Below are positions 17,560 through 29,330 of a stretch of DNA of 64,000 nt, piece after piece; the stretch's first letter is position 1, and the number at the start of each line of letters is the position of its first letter. The notes beneath the pieces are model-generated. The model was not told where the DNA came from. It made no database searches and saw only the letters and a list, made by a program, of their open reading frames with translations. The translations under genes and the position numbers were made by a program. Origin of the DNA: Acidimicrobiia bacterium (GTDB lineage Bacteria; Actinomycetota; Acidimicrobiia; Acidimicrobiales; Aldehydirespiratoraceae); assembly GCA_022819505.1 (NCBI GenBank), contig JAJEHD010000010.1, positions 62,001 to 126,000 on the forward strand, in the 5' to 3' direction.

Positions 17560-18228
17560 TTAGGCCGGTGGCGGGCTAGCGGGCCAAGCCTCGATCAGCT
17601 CGGAGGCGGTCACGACGGTGGCGACCATGGCCAGGGTGTTGTCGATCACGGACGCCGCGTAGGCGGCGGGGACTCCGACCACCGCGTCCCGCACGAGCAC
17701 GACCTGGTAGCCGAGATCGACGGCGCTGAGGCACAGGCCCACAATGCCCACGTTCACCGACACGCCCGTGGCGACGACGGTCGTGACGCCGAGATTCCGC
17801 AGGGTCTGGTCGAGCGGGGTCGACGTGAACGGCGTGAGCCCGTGCCAGCGGGCCACGACCAGGTCACGGGGATCCTCCCCCAGTTCGGGTACCAGCCGCG
17901 AGCCCTCGGTGCCGGACTCGGTGGGCGCGGCCCCCTCACGGCGCAGCCGGTCGGCGAGGCCCAGGATCCGGCAGTTGACCGAGCCGCCCGCGCCATCGGG
18001 CCGGGTCTCCATCGTGCAGTGGACCACCCGGGCGCCCGCGGCACGAGCCGCCTCGCACACCGAGGCCGCGGCGGCGATGGCGCCGGAGGCTGCGACCTGC
18101 TCGGCGAGCGCCGACATCATCCCGCCCGGTCCGACGACGCCGCGCTGCAACTCCATGGTGAGCACCGCGGTGGAGCCGGGATCCACCAGAGACGCCAGCC
18201 GCCCGCCGCGGCCCGATGATGCCGCCAT
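17560..18228 (-). CDS. Isochorismatase-fold (cysteine hydrolase family) protein with altered catalytic triad
   Basis: A 222-residue Rossmann-like protein from the ATG at 18228. The fold is clear: AVLTMELQRG at 21-30, VVHCTMETRPDG around 68-79, then LVVARWHGLTPF at about 123-134, LDQTLRNLGVTTVVATGVSVNVG at 139-161 in two overlapping blocks, and a typical C-terminal half. In active family members the triad is Asp (xxxVDxQ), Lys and Cys (TxxCV). Here the corresponding positions are E26, R127 and G161, so hydrolysis by a cysteine nucleophile looks impossible. Similar GVSVNVGI variants are, as I recall, common in actinobacteria, so this is probably a real subfamily and not decay. It is divergent to the SDR gene. 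Confidence 0.75.
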   Translation of the reverse strand: MAASSGRGGRLASLVDPGSTAVLTMELQRGVVGPGGMMSALAEQVAASGAIAAAASVCEAARAAGARVVHCTMETRPDGAGGSVNCRILGLADRLRREGAAPTESGTEGSRLVPELGEDPRDLVVARWHGLTPFTSTPLDQTLRNLGVTTVVATGVSVNVGIVGLCLSAVDLGYQVVLVRDAVVGVPAAYAASVIDNTLAMVATVVTASELIEAWPASPPPA

Positions 18229-18236
18229 GCGACAAG

Positions 18237-18252
18237 TGTGGCAGGCGCCACA
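18237..18252. promoter_or_regulatory. Inverted repeat in a divergent promoter region
   Basis: TGTGGC-AGGC-GCCACA is a perfect 6-base inverted repeat with a 4-base spacer, lying in the 69-base gap between the divergent isochorismatase-like and SDR genes. It is followed by TAGTGT (18253-18258), a plausible rightward -10. The position suits an operator for one or both genes. The regulator is unknown. Confidence 0.35.
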
Positions 18253-18297
18253 TAGTGTGCGCGTCATGCGCTGTCGGGATTGCGTGCGGTAAGGCGC

Positions 18298-21186
<2,889 letters not shown>

Positions 21187-21199
21187 GCCTCGAATCCCC

Positions 21200-21904
21200 A
21201 TGAGCCTGGAGATCTTCGGGATCGACGGCATCGCCGAGGTGCGCCCCGGCGACGACTTGGCCGCGCTCATCGTCGCCGCGGCCGGACCCGACGGGCTGCG
21301 GAACCGGGACTGTGTGGTCGTCACCCAGAAGGTGGTGTCCAAGGCGGAGGGACGGCTGGTGGCCGTCAACCCCGACGATCCGACCAGCCACAAGCCGCTG
21401 GTGGAGGCCGAGTCGGTCCGGGTGCTGCGCCGCCGGGGCGACCTGATCATCTCGGAGACCGCCCAGGGCTTCGTGTGCGCCAACGCCGGGATCGACCTCA
21501 GCAACGTCGAGGAGGGCTGGGCCGCGTTGTTGCCGGTGGACTCCGATCGCTCGGCCCGGCGCATCCGCGACCGCATCCGGGCCCTGGCCGGCGCCGAGGT
21601 CGGAGTGGTTGTCTCCGATACGTTCGGCCGGCCCTGGCGCCGGGGCGTGACCGACACCGCCATCGGCTGTGCGGGCATCGCGGCGGTGGTGGACCTGCGG
21701 GGAACCTCCGACGCGCTGGGCCGGGAACTCAAGGTGACCGAGGTGGCGGTGGCCGACGAGATCGCCGCGGCGGCCGACCTGGTCATGGGCAAGGCCAAGG
21801 GCGTGCCCGTAGCCGTCGTGCGTGGCCTGGAGGAGTCCTGGTTCCGCACCGGCTCAGTGGCCGAGGAAATAGTCCGCCCCCCCACCGACGACCTCTTCCG
21901 CTAA
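21200..21904 (+). CDS. cofE: F420-0:gamma-glutamyl ligase
   Basis: A GTP-dependent enzyme that adds glutamates to F420-0. From the ATG at 21200 it has 234 residues, the stand-alone CofE length; it lacks the C-terminal nitroreductase-like FMN domain found in mycobacterial FbiB. Conserved parts visible include VVVTQKVVSKAEG at about 36-48, SHKPLVEAES, ISETAQGFVCANAGID (about 84-99), SDTFGRPWRRGVTDTAIG near 144-161 and AAADLVMGKAKGVPVAVVRG. A longer upstream frame overlaps cofD and has no homology. It is the last gene of the rightward SDR-gmd-cofD-cofE unit and converges on the HNH gene 27 bases away. Confidence 0.94.
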   Translation: MSLEIFGIDGIAEVRPGDDLAALIVAAAGPDGLRNRDCVVVTQKVVSKAEGRLVAVNPDDPTSHKPLVEAESVRVLRRRGDLIISETAQGFVCANAGIDLSNVEEGWAALLPVDSDRSARRIRDRIRALAGAEVGVVVSDTFGRPWRRGVTDTAIGCAGIAAVVDLRGTSDALGRELKVTEVAVADEIAAAADLVMGKAKGVPVAVVRGLEESWFRTGSVAEEIVRPPTDDLFR

Positions 21905-21931
21905 CCGCCGCGCGCCTCTCGCAGCCGCCAC

Positions 21932-23284
21932 CTACGGCCCTCGGGGTCTGTTCGCCTGCGGGTGATCGGGGGCGGGGGTTGCCTTCGGCCTGCGCAGTGC
22001 AAGCATGTTCGGAGACTGGGCCGCGACGGGCTCGAGTAGTCGGGCCTGGCCGGGTGGGGCGGTTGCTTGGGAGCAGAACAGGCTCGGCCGTTCGGGGGCG
22101 TTGGCGGGGCCGTGGGTTTCCGCCTGGGGTGGGTGCAGTGTGCGCCTGCCCGGCGGGCCGTGGATTTGCCAGCCGAGGTAGTGGATCTTGTGGTGGCAGC
22201 GCCAGCAGGCCAGCACCATGTTGTCGAGGCTGGTGGCCCCGCCCTGAGACACGGGCCGCACATGATGGGCGTCGCAGATGTCGGGATGGGCGCCGCAGGC
22301 GAAGCAGCCCCCGTCACGGGCGATCAGCAGCTGGCGCTGGGCCTCAGTGGCCCGGCGAACCGAATGGGCCCGCCATATCGGTCTGCCCCGACGGTCATAG
22401 ACGATGCCGGTGAACTTGGCGTTGCAGGCCAGCTCCTCAAGCACCGACCGGGGCAGCCGCTCACCGTCGGGAAGCTCGGCAATGAGCTCGCCGGTGTCCT
22501 CATCGACGTGCGCGACCACACAGATGTCAGCAAGGGGCTTGCTCCCCTGGCCGCCGGCGTTGTTGAAGGTGAAGTGCTCCAGGGCGTCGGCCATGCACTG
22601 GTCGAAGCTGCGACGCTGATGCCCGTCGCCGTTGGTGGAGGCGTGCTTGTTGTCGGCGTCATGGAGGCGGGCGGCCTCGGCCCGCAACCGGTTGTGGATG
22701 CGACGCCCGGTGACGGCGTCGAACTCTCCGCGAAGGTGCACCATCCCGTCGTCGGCGTTCCACATCCGCACACAGCGGCGAGCCCGTTGACGGGCATGCT
22801 CGCTCTCGCCGCCGTCGCCTTGGCGCTCCACAGCCCAACGGCGGGCCTCTCTGGTGAACTGCTCCGGACGCATCGACTCGGCCTTGGCCAACAGGTCCCC
22901 GTCACCCTCGACATCCGCCGCGCTGGTCTTCGACACAGCCTCCCCAAGCCGCCTCGCGTTCGCCACAGAGACGCGCCCCGACTCCACCGCGTCACGCAGC
23001 TTGGGCGCGTCGCGCAGAACCTCAGCGGTCTTGACCTGGCTGCGGGCCTCCTGCCGCGACAGCCCCGCACCCGAAGCCAGCACCTCCGCGCCGCCGTCGC
23101 CATGACGCTCACGACCGGCGATGCTGGCCGCGGCCGAGGTCTGAGCGGCCGAGACGATCGCCACCGTGGCCCTGGCCACCGGCAGCATCTCCCGCATCTC
23201 CGAGCACGAAGCGTCCCCGGCATTCACCAGCGCCAGCATCTCCCTGGCGGCGGCCTCAGCCCGGCGGGCGGCTTCGATCAACAT
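21932..23284 (-). CDS. DUF222/HNH endonuclease domain protein
   Basis: A 450-residue protein of the abundant actinobacterial DUF222-HNH family. The N-terminal two thirds is the helical DUF222 region, with AAAREMLALVNAGDAS near the start and GLSRQEARSQVKTAEVLRDAP. The HNH nuclease fold follows at about residues 326-367: CFACGAHPDICDAHHVRPVS, then GGATSLDNMVLACWRCHHKIH, with paired CxxC ligands and the AHH catalytic histidine. The Pro-rich C-terminal tail is disordered. The ATG at 23284 is favoured because a strong promoter lies immediately before it; upstream frame extension has no homology. These proteins are repetitive and often mobile; their biological role is unsettled. Confidence 0.88.
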   Translation of the reverse strand: MLIEAARRAEAAAREMLALVNAGDASCSEMREMLPVARATVAIVSAAQTSAAASIAGRERHGDGGAEVLASGAGLSRQEARSQVKTAEVLRDAPKLRDAVESGRVSVANARRLGEAVSKTSAADVEGDGDLLAKAESMRPEQFTREARRWAVERQGDGGESEHARQRARRCVRMWNADDGMVHLRGEFDAVTGRRIHNRLRAEAARLHDADNKHASTNGDGHQRRSFDQCMADALEHFTFNNAGGQGSKPLADICVVAHVDEDTGELIAELPDGERLPRSVLEELACNAKFTGIVYDRRGRPIWRAHSVRRATEAQRQLLIARDGGCFACGAHPDICDAHHVRPVSQGGATSLDNMVLACWRCHHKIHYLGWQIHGPPGRRTLHPPQAETHGPANAPERPSLFCSQATAPPGQARLLEPVAAQSPNMLALRRPKATPAPDHPQANRPRGP

Positions 23285-23290
23285 GACCAC

Positions 23291-23320
23291 AGTATCCCAT
23301 AGGGGTGTGACAATTGTCAA
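23291..23320 (-). promoter_or_regulatory. Strong sigma-70-type promoter for the HNH gene
   Basis: Read leftward: a perfect -35 TTGACA (23320-23315), an 18-base spacer, then GATACT (23296-23291) as -10. The -10 ends 6 bases before the ATG at 23284, so the transcript is probably leaderless. This is the most consensus-like promoter I see in the window. Confidence 0.65.
23308..23319. promoter_or_regulatory. Palindromic operator candidate over the -35 box
   Basis: TGACAATTGTCA is a perfect 12-base palindrome covering five of the six bases of the -35 box of the HNH promoter. The position is ideal for a dimeric repressor to block RNA polymerase. Confidence 0.5.
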
Positions 23321-23662
23321 GCATTTACATGATTTATCAGTATCCCTGGAGAGTATTCGGTAGACGCAGTTCGAACGCCGCGAGCACATCTGCTCCGGCT
23401 TCTCCCGCCCATCCAGGCGTGCTGGGCCACACGGCAAGGCGCATGGCGAAACCATCAATCGTCGGGAGCAACTGGCCGGTCGGGCAGCTTGAACCCTCTG
23501 GCGGGTGCCGCTACCGTGCCGCTCGCCAGCGAATGTCGGGGGTATATGCCACCCCCCATCAGTGACCGGGATACCCGCGGTGGGCCTCGCCATGGTTCCC
23601 TTCGGCTCGGTCACAGGCATTCGCTGGCACGAAAGCCCAAACCGCACCGGAGGGAGCCACCC
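23321..23662. other. Gap without a convincing gene
   Basis: Between the HNH promoter and the small ORF at 23663 I find no coding frame with homology, no tRNA-like fold and no clear hairpin array. The first 80 bases (to about 23400) are AT-richer than the surroundings. It may hold the upstream control region of the restriction operon. Confidence 0.4.
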
Positions 23663-23749
23663 ATGCCGGAAACGGCCCCAGGCCACGCCAGCGGCAACGC
23701 GTTGCGCTCCGCTGCCGGGCGCTCCTTGCGATATAAGGCTGGCCGATGA
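23663..23749 (+). CDS. Possible 28-codon leader ORF coupled to the restriction gene
   Basis: ATG at 23663 is preceded by a purine-rich CGGAGGGAG sequence (23649-23657) at ribosome-binding distance, and the frame ends in a TGA overlapping the res ATG (ATGA). The predicted peptide is small, basic and unremarkable (begins MPETAPGHAS, ends LRYKAGR). The 4-base overlap and the ribosome-binding sequence support a translated leader that couples to res. Against it, a TATAAG element inside the ORF could start a leaderless res transcript, in which case the ORF is not used from that promoter. No family recognised. Confidence 0.35.
   Translation: MPETAPGHASGNALRSAAGRSLRYKAGR
23732..23737 (+). promoter_or_regulatory. 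Possible -10 for a leaderless res transcript
   Basis: TATAAG matches five of six bases of TATAAT and ends 8 bases before the res ATG. No convincing -35 is found at 16-18 bases upstream. Confidence 0.35.
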
Positions 23750-26736
23750 CCCCGGAGGCGACAGCACGCGGCTCGGCTGATGACCTCACCTTGGTCACCA
23801 AGAGCAGGGTTCTGGCTCTGCCCGGCCGTCCCTTGGACCACATAAGCCAGCCGGTTCTGAACCGGCCCCACGAGGAGCCTTCGCGTTACTGGCAACTCGC
23901 AGAGGACAACACCTCCACCGGCGTGGTCATTGAAGGGAGGCGGCTCAGCCAAGCGCTCGTCATCGTCCCGAAGGAGCGGGGCGCGCAGTTGCGGATGCAG
24001 GTGACCGCTGCGGAGCAGAACGAGTTAGTTAATCGGATCCGCGACGCGGTGGCGGGGTGGAGAGGTGCCAACTACCCGGGAGCGACCTCGGCGACAAGGC
24101 AGTTGTTGCAGCATTGGCGCAGCGAGGTCAACGAGCCGAGGCTGTTCTTTGCCCAGGTGGAGGCGGCTGAGACGCTGATCTGGCTGACCGAGGCCAACGC
24201 CAACCGGCATCCGGTGCTTGCGGAGGTCCGTCGAGACCTAGCGGAGGCCAACCGTGACTACAACGGCGACATCGGCCGGCTCGCGGTGAGGATGGCGACC
24301 GGCTCCGGCAAGACAGCAGTGATGGGCATGGTTATCGCGTGGCATGCCGTGAACGCGGCCGCGTCGCAGCGCCGCGACAGTCGTTACACGACCTGTTTCT
24401 TGGCGATCACGCCGGGCCACACCGTACGTGAGCGGCTGGCGGTTCTGCATCCGGCGCATTCCGAGAACGTCTATGACGAGATGCGTCTGGTGCCGGAGAG
24501 CAAGCGCAGCGCGCTCGGAGCGGTCAAGTTCCACGTGCTGAACTTCCAGGCGTTCCAGCGGCGCGACCGGCTCTCGGCCGCGTCAAGCGACGCCAAGAAG
24601 CTGCTGCGAGCCGGGCGCAAGACCCAGGAGGCTGAATCCATGGCAGCGGTGCTTGACCGCGCCTTGCGGGGGTTCCCGACCGGCCGTGGTGCGCCGAAGG
24701 TGTGCGTGCTGAACGACGAGGCCCACCACTGCTATCTGCCTGAAGCTGGTCGGCGCACATCGGAGGATGACGACACCAAGGCCGCAGCCATCTGGTTCGG
24801 TGCACTGGAGGGGTTGCGTGACACAGAGCGGCTCGGGCCGGTCTATGACTTCTCCGCCACTCCGATCTTCATTGAGGGTACCGACCGCCGAGAGCGCATG
24901 TTCCCGTGGGTGGTGTCGGACTTCCCGCTGATGGACAGCATCGAGTCCGGGCTGGTCAAGATCCCGCAGGTGCCGGTGGATGACGACTCCGCGAGCGAGC
25001 GGGTGCAGTGGCGCAACCTGTATGCCAACACCACCCCCAAGACGGTCAAACGCGACTCGGTGCCTGCTGAGCTGGATCGGGCGTTGGCTGCGCTGTACCG
25101 CAGCTATGAGCAGAAGTTCAACCAGTGGATGCACCCCGACGACCCGGACAAGACGATGCCGACCCCTCCGGTGTTCATCGTGGTGGCCAACAACATCGCC
25201 AACGCCACCGCGGTTGCGGACCACATCGCGGGCTGGGCCGAGAAGCGCTCTGACGGTTCGACCGAATACCACGAAGGAGCGTGCCCGCTGTTCGCGAACT
25301 ACCGCACTGACGGCCCGACCGACCGTGTCCACACGCTGCTAGTGCATTCCCAACTGGAAGGCGAGGCCAACCTCAGCACAGCCATCAAGGCCCAAGCCGA
25401 CCGACTGAGGCTCCCCGGCGATGACCGTGATGCCCGCGGCATCGTGCGCAGCACGTTGAACTCTGTCGGCAAGCCCGGAGGACTCGGTGAGCACATCCGC
25501 TGTGTGGTGTCGGTGCAGATGCTCACCGAGGGATGGGACACCCGCACCGTCACACACATCCTCGGATACCGGGCGTTCTCCACGCAGCTTCTCTGCGAGC
25601 AGGTCACCGGGCGTGCTCTGCGGCGCTCCAACTACGACAACTACGACGCAGAGGGCAGGCTCGTCGCCGAGTACGCGGAGGTCATAGGGGTGCCGTTCGA
25701 CTTCATGCCGGTCAAACGCCCCGAGGATGACCCCGCACCGCCCAAGCCCCGCTATGAGGTCCACAGCATCCCGGGACGGCGCCACCATCGCATCGAGTTC
25801 CCCAACGTGGAGCACTACCTCACTGAACCCGGAGCCGACGGATTCCGGCTGAACCCCGAGCGAGTCAACCGATGGGTGCCCCAGGGAACCAAGGAGGCGG
25901 TGCTGGCCGGGTCGGTTGGAGGCACCAAGACCATCAGCGCAGAAGAGACCTTGCGCCAACAGCAGGCGCTCACCCGTCTGGCCGCGCGGCTGGTTAAGCG
26001 TTGGAGCCAGCGCATGGCCGACAACGGTGAGGCCTGGCGGGCCCGGCGGCGGCTGCTGTTCCACGACGCCATCAGAATCGTCAAAGCCTGGGCAGACCTG
26101 GCCGAGGTCAGCGAGGTCCACTATGACGGACTCGGGTCAAGCAACCTGGACCAAGCCACCAAGGTGATAGACGACGCGTGCGAGCCGACCGGCGGCGCAC
26201 AGGACCGGCTCGTAGCTGCGTTCGGACACCCGACACTGCTGGACACCTCCAGCATCCGATTCGAAACCAGCCTCTCAGACCGCCACACCGCCAAGAAGTC
26301 CGAACTGAACATCGCGGCCTGCCACTCCCAGTTCGAGACAGCTTGCGCCAGAGCGCTGGACAAGCACCCCGACGTGGTCAGTTGGGCACGCAACTTCCGG
26401 CTCGGCTGGAGCGTGCCCTACCTGTGGGAAGGCGTCTGGCACCGATACGAACCCGACTTCGTGGCTCGTCTGTTCGCGGGACGCGAGGACGACGACGCAG
26501 TGCATCTCATCATCGAGTGCAAGGGCGTGCCCGATGACCACAGCAAGCGCAAGAAGCAGTCCATCACCAAGCGGTGGATACCAGCGGTGCAGTCATCGCC
26601 GCAGTTGCCGATGTGGCTGCGGCGATGGTCGTTCGTGGAACTGGACCAACCAGACGGCCTGTCCGCGGACCTGAAGGCCGCAATCGACGCGGCCCGAGCC
26701 GCCCACCCGAAGCCCGTCCAGCAAGGAGCAGCGTGA
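23746..26736 (+). CDS. Type III-like restriction enzyme Res subunit (SF2 helicase + PD-(D/E)xK nuclease)
   Basis: A 996-residue restriction subunit. The SF2 motor shows motif I MATGSGKT at 183-190, the DEAH box at 324-327 (NDEAHHC), motif III DFSATP, and helicase motifs in the second RecA half, including QMLTEGWD and QVTGRALRR. The C-terminal nuclease site reads YEPDFVARL around residue 904 and HLIIECKG around 924, the PD...ExK pattern. It resembles the BPTD_3080 group of Type III-like enzymes. Its stop overlaps the methyltransferase ATG by one base (TGATG), so Res and Mod are made together; here res precedes mod, the reverse of the classical EcoP1I order. Cleavage is expected only on DNA lacking the cognate methyl mark. 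Confidence 0.9.
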   Translation: MTPEATARGSADDLTLVTKSRVLALPGRPLDHISQPVLNRPHEEPSRYWQLAEDNTSTGVVIEGRRLSQALVIVPKERGAQLRMQVTAAEQNELVNRIRDAVAGWRGANYPGATSATRQLLQHWRSEVNEPRLFFAQVEAAETLIWLTEANANRHPVLAEVRRDLAEANRDYNGDIGRLAVRMATGSGKTAVMGMVIAWHAVNAAASQRRDSRYTTCFLAITPGHTVRERLAVLHPAHSENVYDEMRLVPESKRSALGAVKFHVLNFQAFQRRDRLSAASSDAKKLLRAGRKTQEAESMAAVLDRALRGFPTGRGAPKVCVLNDEAHHCYLPEAGRRTSEDDDTKAAAIWFGALEGLRDTERLGPVYDFSATPIFIEGTDRRERMFPWVVSDFPLMDSIESGLVKIPQVPVDDDSASERVQWRNLYANTTPKTVKRDSVPAELDRALAALYRSYEQKFNQWMHPDDPDKTMPTPPVFIVVANNIANATAVADHIAGWAEKRSDGSTEYHEGACPLFANYRTDGPTDRVHTLLVHSQLEGEANLSTAIKAQADRLRLPGDDRDARGIVRSTLNSVGKPGGLGEHIRCVVSVQMLTEGWDTRTVTHILGYRAFSTQLLCEQVTGRALRRSNYDNYDAEGRLVAEYAEVIGVPFDFMPVKRPEDDPAPPKPRYEVHSIPGRRHHRIEFPNVEHYLTEPGADGFRLNPERVNRWVPQGTKEAVLAGSVGGTKTISAEETLRQQQALTRLAARLVKRWSQRMADNGEAWRARRRLLFHDAIRIVKAWADLAEVSEVHYDGLGSSNLDQATKVIDDACEPTGGAQDRLVAAFGHPTLLDTSSIRFETSLSDRHTAKKSELNIAACHSQFETACARALDKHPDVVSWARNFRLGWSVPYLWEGVWHRYEPDFVARLFAGREDDDAVHLIIECKGVPDDHSKRKKQSITKRWIPAVQSSPQLPMWLRRWSFVELDQPDGLSADLKAAIDAARAAHPKPVQQGAA

Positions 26737-29297
26737 TGGCCAGACGAGCCAGCACCAAGACCACCGACCAGTACACGCACCCCTCCGCCAAGCGCGCCAA
26801 CCTGCCGACCGAGCAGACCGGCAAGACCATGAGCGACACCGACCGCCGCCCCGTCCTCTACCAGCCCCAGACCAGAGAGATAGACGACGAACCCATCCTC
26901 GCGTGGAACCGCCAGCCCGCCAATCAACACGGCCACGCCGCCCACCCCCTCTATGTGCGTGAGAAGGTCCACCCCGCCGCGTTCGTGAAGCTCCTCCAGG
27001 GTGGTGGCGATCAGCCGCAACTCTTCAAGGACTTCAACGGCCTCCCCTCGCCCGACGCCGCCTACGAGTGGTACCAACACGCCGCCAACTGGTCCAACCG
27101 GCTCATCCACGGAGAATGCGCCCGAGTCATGGCCTCGCTGCTGGCGCGCGAGAACATGGCCGGCAAAGTCCAGATGATCTACTTCGATCCGCCCTACGGA
27201 GTCGGCTACAAGTCCAACTTCCAGGTCTCCGTCAACAACCGGGAAGTCCCAGAGAGTGCAGAGGGCCGGCCCCACGACACCCGCACCATCCGAGCATTCC
27301 GAGATACCTACGAACGCAACATCCACTCCTACCTCGACCTCACCCGCGAGAAGTTGGCCTTAATCCGCGAACTACTGACCGAATCTGGGTCCGTGTTCAT
27401 GCAAATCGGTGACGAGAATGTCCACCGCGCCGCGATCCTTCTGGACGAGATGTTCGGTGCCGAGAATCGAATTGCCACGATTCCCTTCGCGACCACCAGC
27501 GGCTCCTCATCAAAGACGCTGCCAAGCGTTGCGGATTTCTTGCTCTGGTATGCCAAGGACAAGGAGACGGTCAGATATCGCCAACTCTACGAGCCGTTGT
27601 CCCGGGTCGAGCAGGTCGAACACATGAGTTCGTATGCGATGCTCGAACTGGCCGACGGCAGCATCCGGCAACTGACACCGGATGAGCGACAGGATCCGGA
27701 CAAGCACCTCCCTGCCCAGTCGCGCTTGTTCCGCAGAGTTGGGTTAACGAGTCAGGGCGTATCCACCACCGGGCGTTCCGAGCCGTACGTCTGGCACGGC
27801 AAGGAGTTCCCCTGCGACCCGGCACGCCATTGGGCCGTCTCGCATGAAGGCTTGGATCGTTTGGCCGAACTAGGTCGTCTAGCGGCAGTTGAAGGTGGTG
27901 CCCTTCGTTGGAAGCGATATGAGAACGAAGTTCCAGGTCGAAGGATCAATAACGTCTGGGGCCAGCAGTCGTACGCATCGGATCACCGGTACGTGGTTCA
28001 GACCGCTGTCACCGTAATTGAGCGGTGCATTCTGATGTCTACTGATCCGGGCGACCTTGTACTTGACCCCACCTGTGGCGGAGCCACGACGGCTGTCGCC
28101 GCTGAGAAGTGGGGACGGCGCTGGATCACCTGCGACACATCGCCGGTCGCCGTGTCCATCGCGCGGCAACGACTCTCGACCGCGACCTTCCCCTACTGGA
28201 CGCTGGCCGACTCAGCCGACGGCGCACGCCAAGAAGCACAACTCTCGGGCGAGTCGAAGGGTCCCCCACCCGAAGGCGGATGGGGAAACGACCCCGCCCA
28301 CGGGTTCGTCTACGAACGCGTCCCCCAAGTCTCGGCCAGCGTCTTGGCCTACGACTTGAACTCAGACCCGATCATGCTCGTGGACCAGCCACGCAAGAAG
28401 CGCGCCGTGACCCGCGTGACATCGCCCATGACCGTGGAGAGCGAGCAACCCTGGGCGACAGTCATCCCTCTGGAAGGCTCCGACGACGAGATGGTGGTCG
28501 CGTACGGCGACTTCTCCGAAGCTGTAGAGGCGGCGCTGCTGAACCACACCATCAACGGCGGACGCGACAACGCCGACATGACCATCCGCGCCCTTGAGCC
28601 GTGGCCCAGCGACTCCAACCTGCTTGCCTGGAAGGCCACTTACACCATCAACGGCGGAGCAACCGAGCACACCGCAGCGGTGATGGTTGCTGCCGAGGAC
28701 GTGACTGTGCCCGGTGAGATGGTCCGCGAGGCAGCCCGGGAGATAACTGACAGCGCCGAACGAGCCGACGTTCTGCTTGTGGTCGCGTACGCGTACGCCG
28801 CAGATGCCCCGCCGACGGTCGGCCGCATCAACGTGGCGCGAGCGCAGATGAACCGCGACCTGATGATTCGTGAACTGTCGACAGAGACGGGCCACATAGC
28901 GTTCGTCATCATCGGTGAACCAGACATCCGCATCGTTGACGACTACCCCGATGGGCAGATTGCCGTGGAGATCCGGGGCTACGACACCTTCGACCCCGCC
29001 ACAGGCAACGCTGCGGCGGGAGGTCCCGACGACGTGGCCTGCTGGATGATCGACACCGATCACGACGGCGAGAGTTTCTACGCCCGCCGCATCCACTTCC
29101 CCGGAGCCGAGAACGACCGCCAGATCAAGAAACTCCTACGAGAACTTGGCAAGAACGCGGACGACGTAGAGCAAGAAGCACTCACCGCGATGCGCTCAGC
29201 CCCATTCGACCCACCCGAGCGCGGCCGGATAGCAGTAAAGATCGTCACCTCCACCGGGATGGAAATGACAGCAGTCAGAGAAACAACACCGCTATGA
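26736..29297 (+). CDS. Site-specific DNA methyltransferase, beta-class (Mod subunit)
   Basis: An 853-residue adenine-N6/cytosine-N4 methyltransferase. DPPY (motif IV) at residues 151-154 precedes the AdoMet motif DPTCGGATT at 444-452, the order of beta-class enzymes, leaving a target-recognition region of nearly 300 residues between them. The long C-terminal part after about residue 500 is shared with Mods paired with BPTD_3080-type Res proteins and may dock the helicase. The ATG at 26736 overlaps the res stop. Part of the target-recognition region (about 27430-28060) uses visibly more AT-rich codons than both ends, suggesting a swapped segment. The recognition sequence cannot be predicted. 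It converges on the DUF6338 gene. Confidence 0.9.
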   Translation: MARRASTKTTDQYTHPSAKRANLPTEQTGKTMSDTDRRPVLYQPQTREIDDEPILAWNRQPANQHGHAAHPLYVREKVHPAAFVKLLQGGGDQPQLFKDFNGLPSPDAAYEWYQHAANWSNRLIHGECARVMASLLARENMAGKVQMIYFDPPYGVGYKSNFQVSVNNREVPESAEGRPHDTRTIRAFRDTYERNIHSYLDLTREKLALIRELLTESGSVFMQIGDENVHRAAILLDEMFGAENRIATIPFATTSGSSSKTLPSVADFLLWYAKDKETVRYRQLYEPLSRVEQVEHMSSYAMLELADGSIRQLTPDERQDPDKHLPAQSRLFRRVGLTSQGVSTTGRSEPYVWHGKEFPCDPARHWAVSHEGLDRLAELGRLAAVEGGALRWKRYENEVPGRRINNVWGQQSYASDHRYVVQTAVTVIERCILMSTDPGDLVLDPTCGGATTAVAAEKWGRRWITCDTSPVAVSIARQRLSTATFPYWTLADSADGARQEAQLSGESKGPPPEGGWGNDPAHGFVYERVPQVSASVLAYDLNSDPIMLVDQPRKKRAVTRVTSPMTVESEQPWATVIPLEGSDDEMVVAYGDFSEAVEAALLNHTINGGRDNADMTIRALEPWPSDSNLLAWKATYTINGGATEHTAAVMVAAEDVTVPGEMVREAAREITDSAERADVLLVVAYAYAADAPPTVGRINVARAQMNRDLMIRELSTETGHIAFVIIGEPDIRIVDDYPDGQIAVEIRGYDTFDPATGNAAAGGPDDVACWMIDTDHDGESFYARRIHFPGAENDRQIKKLLRELGKNADDVEQEALTAMRSAPFDPPERGRIAVKIVTSTGMEMTAVRETTPL

Positions 29298-29330
29298 TGA
29301 TGTCTACGTCCGCAAGGCCTCGCCAGACGG

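Noticed and set aside
23321..23662. A possible tRNA, attachment site or small RNA in the largest gap.
   Set aside because: No T-loop/acceptor pattern, no direct repeats marking an attachment site and no stable hairpin with a T-tract could be found by eye.
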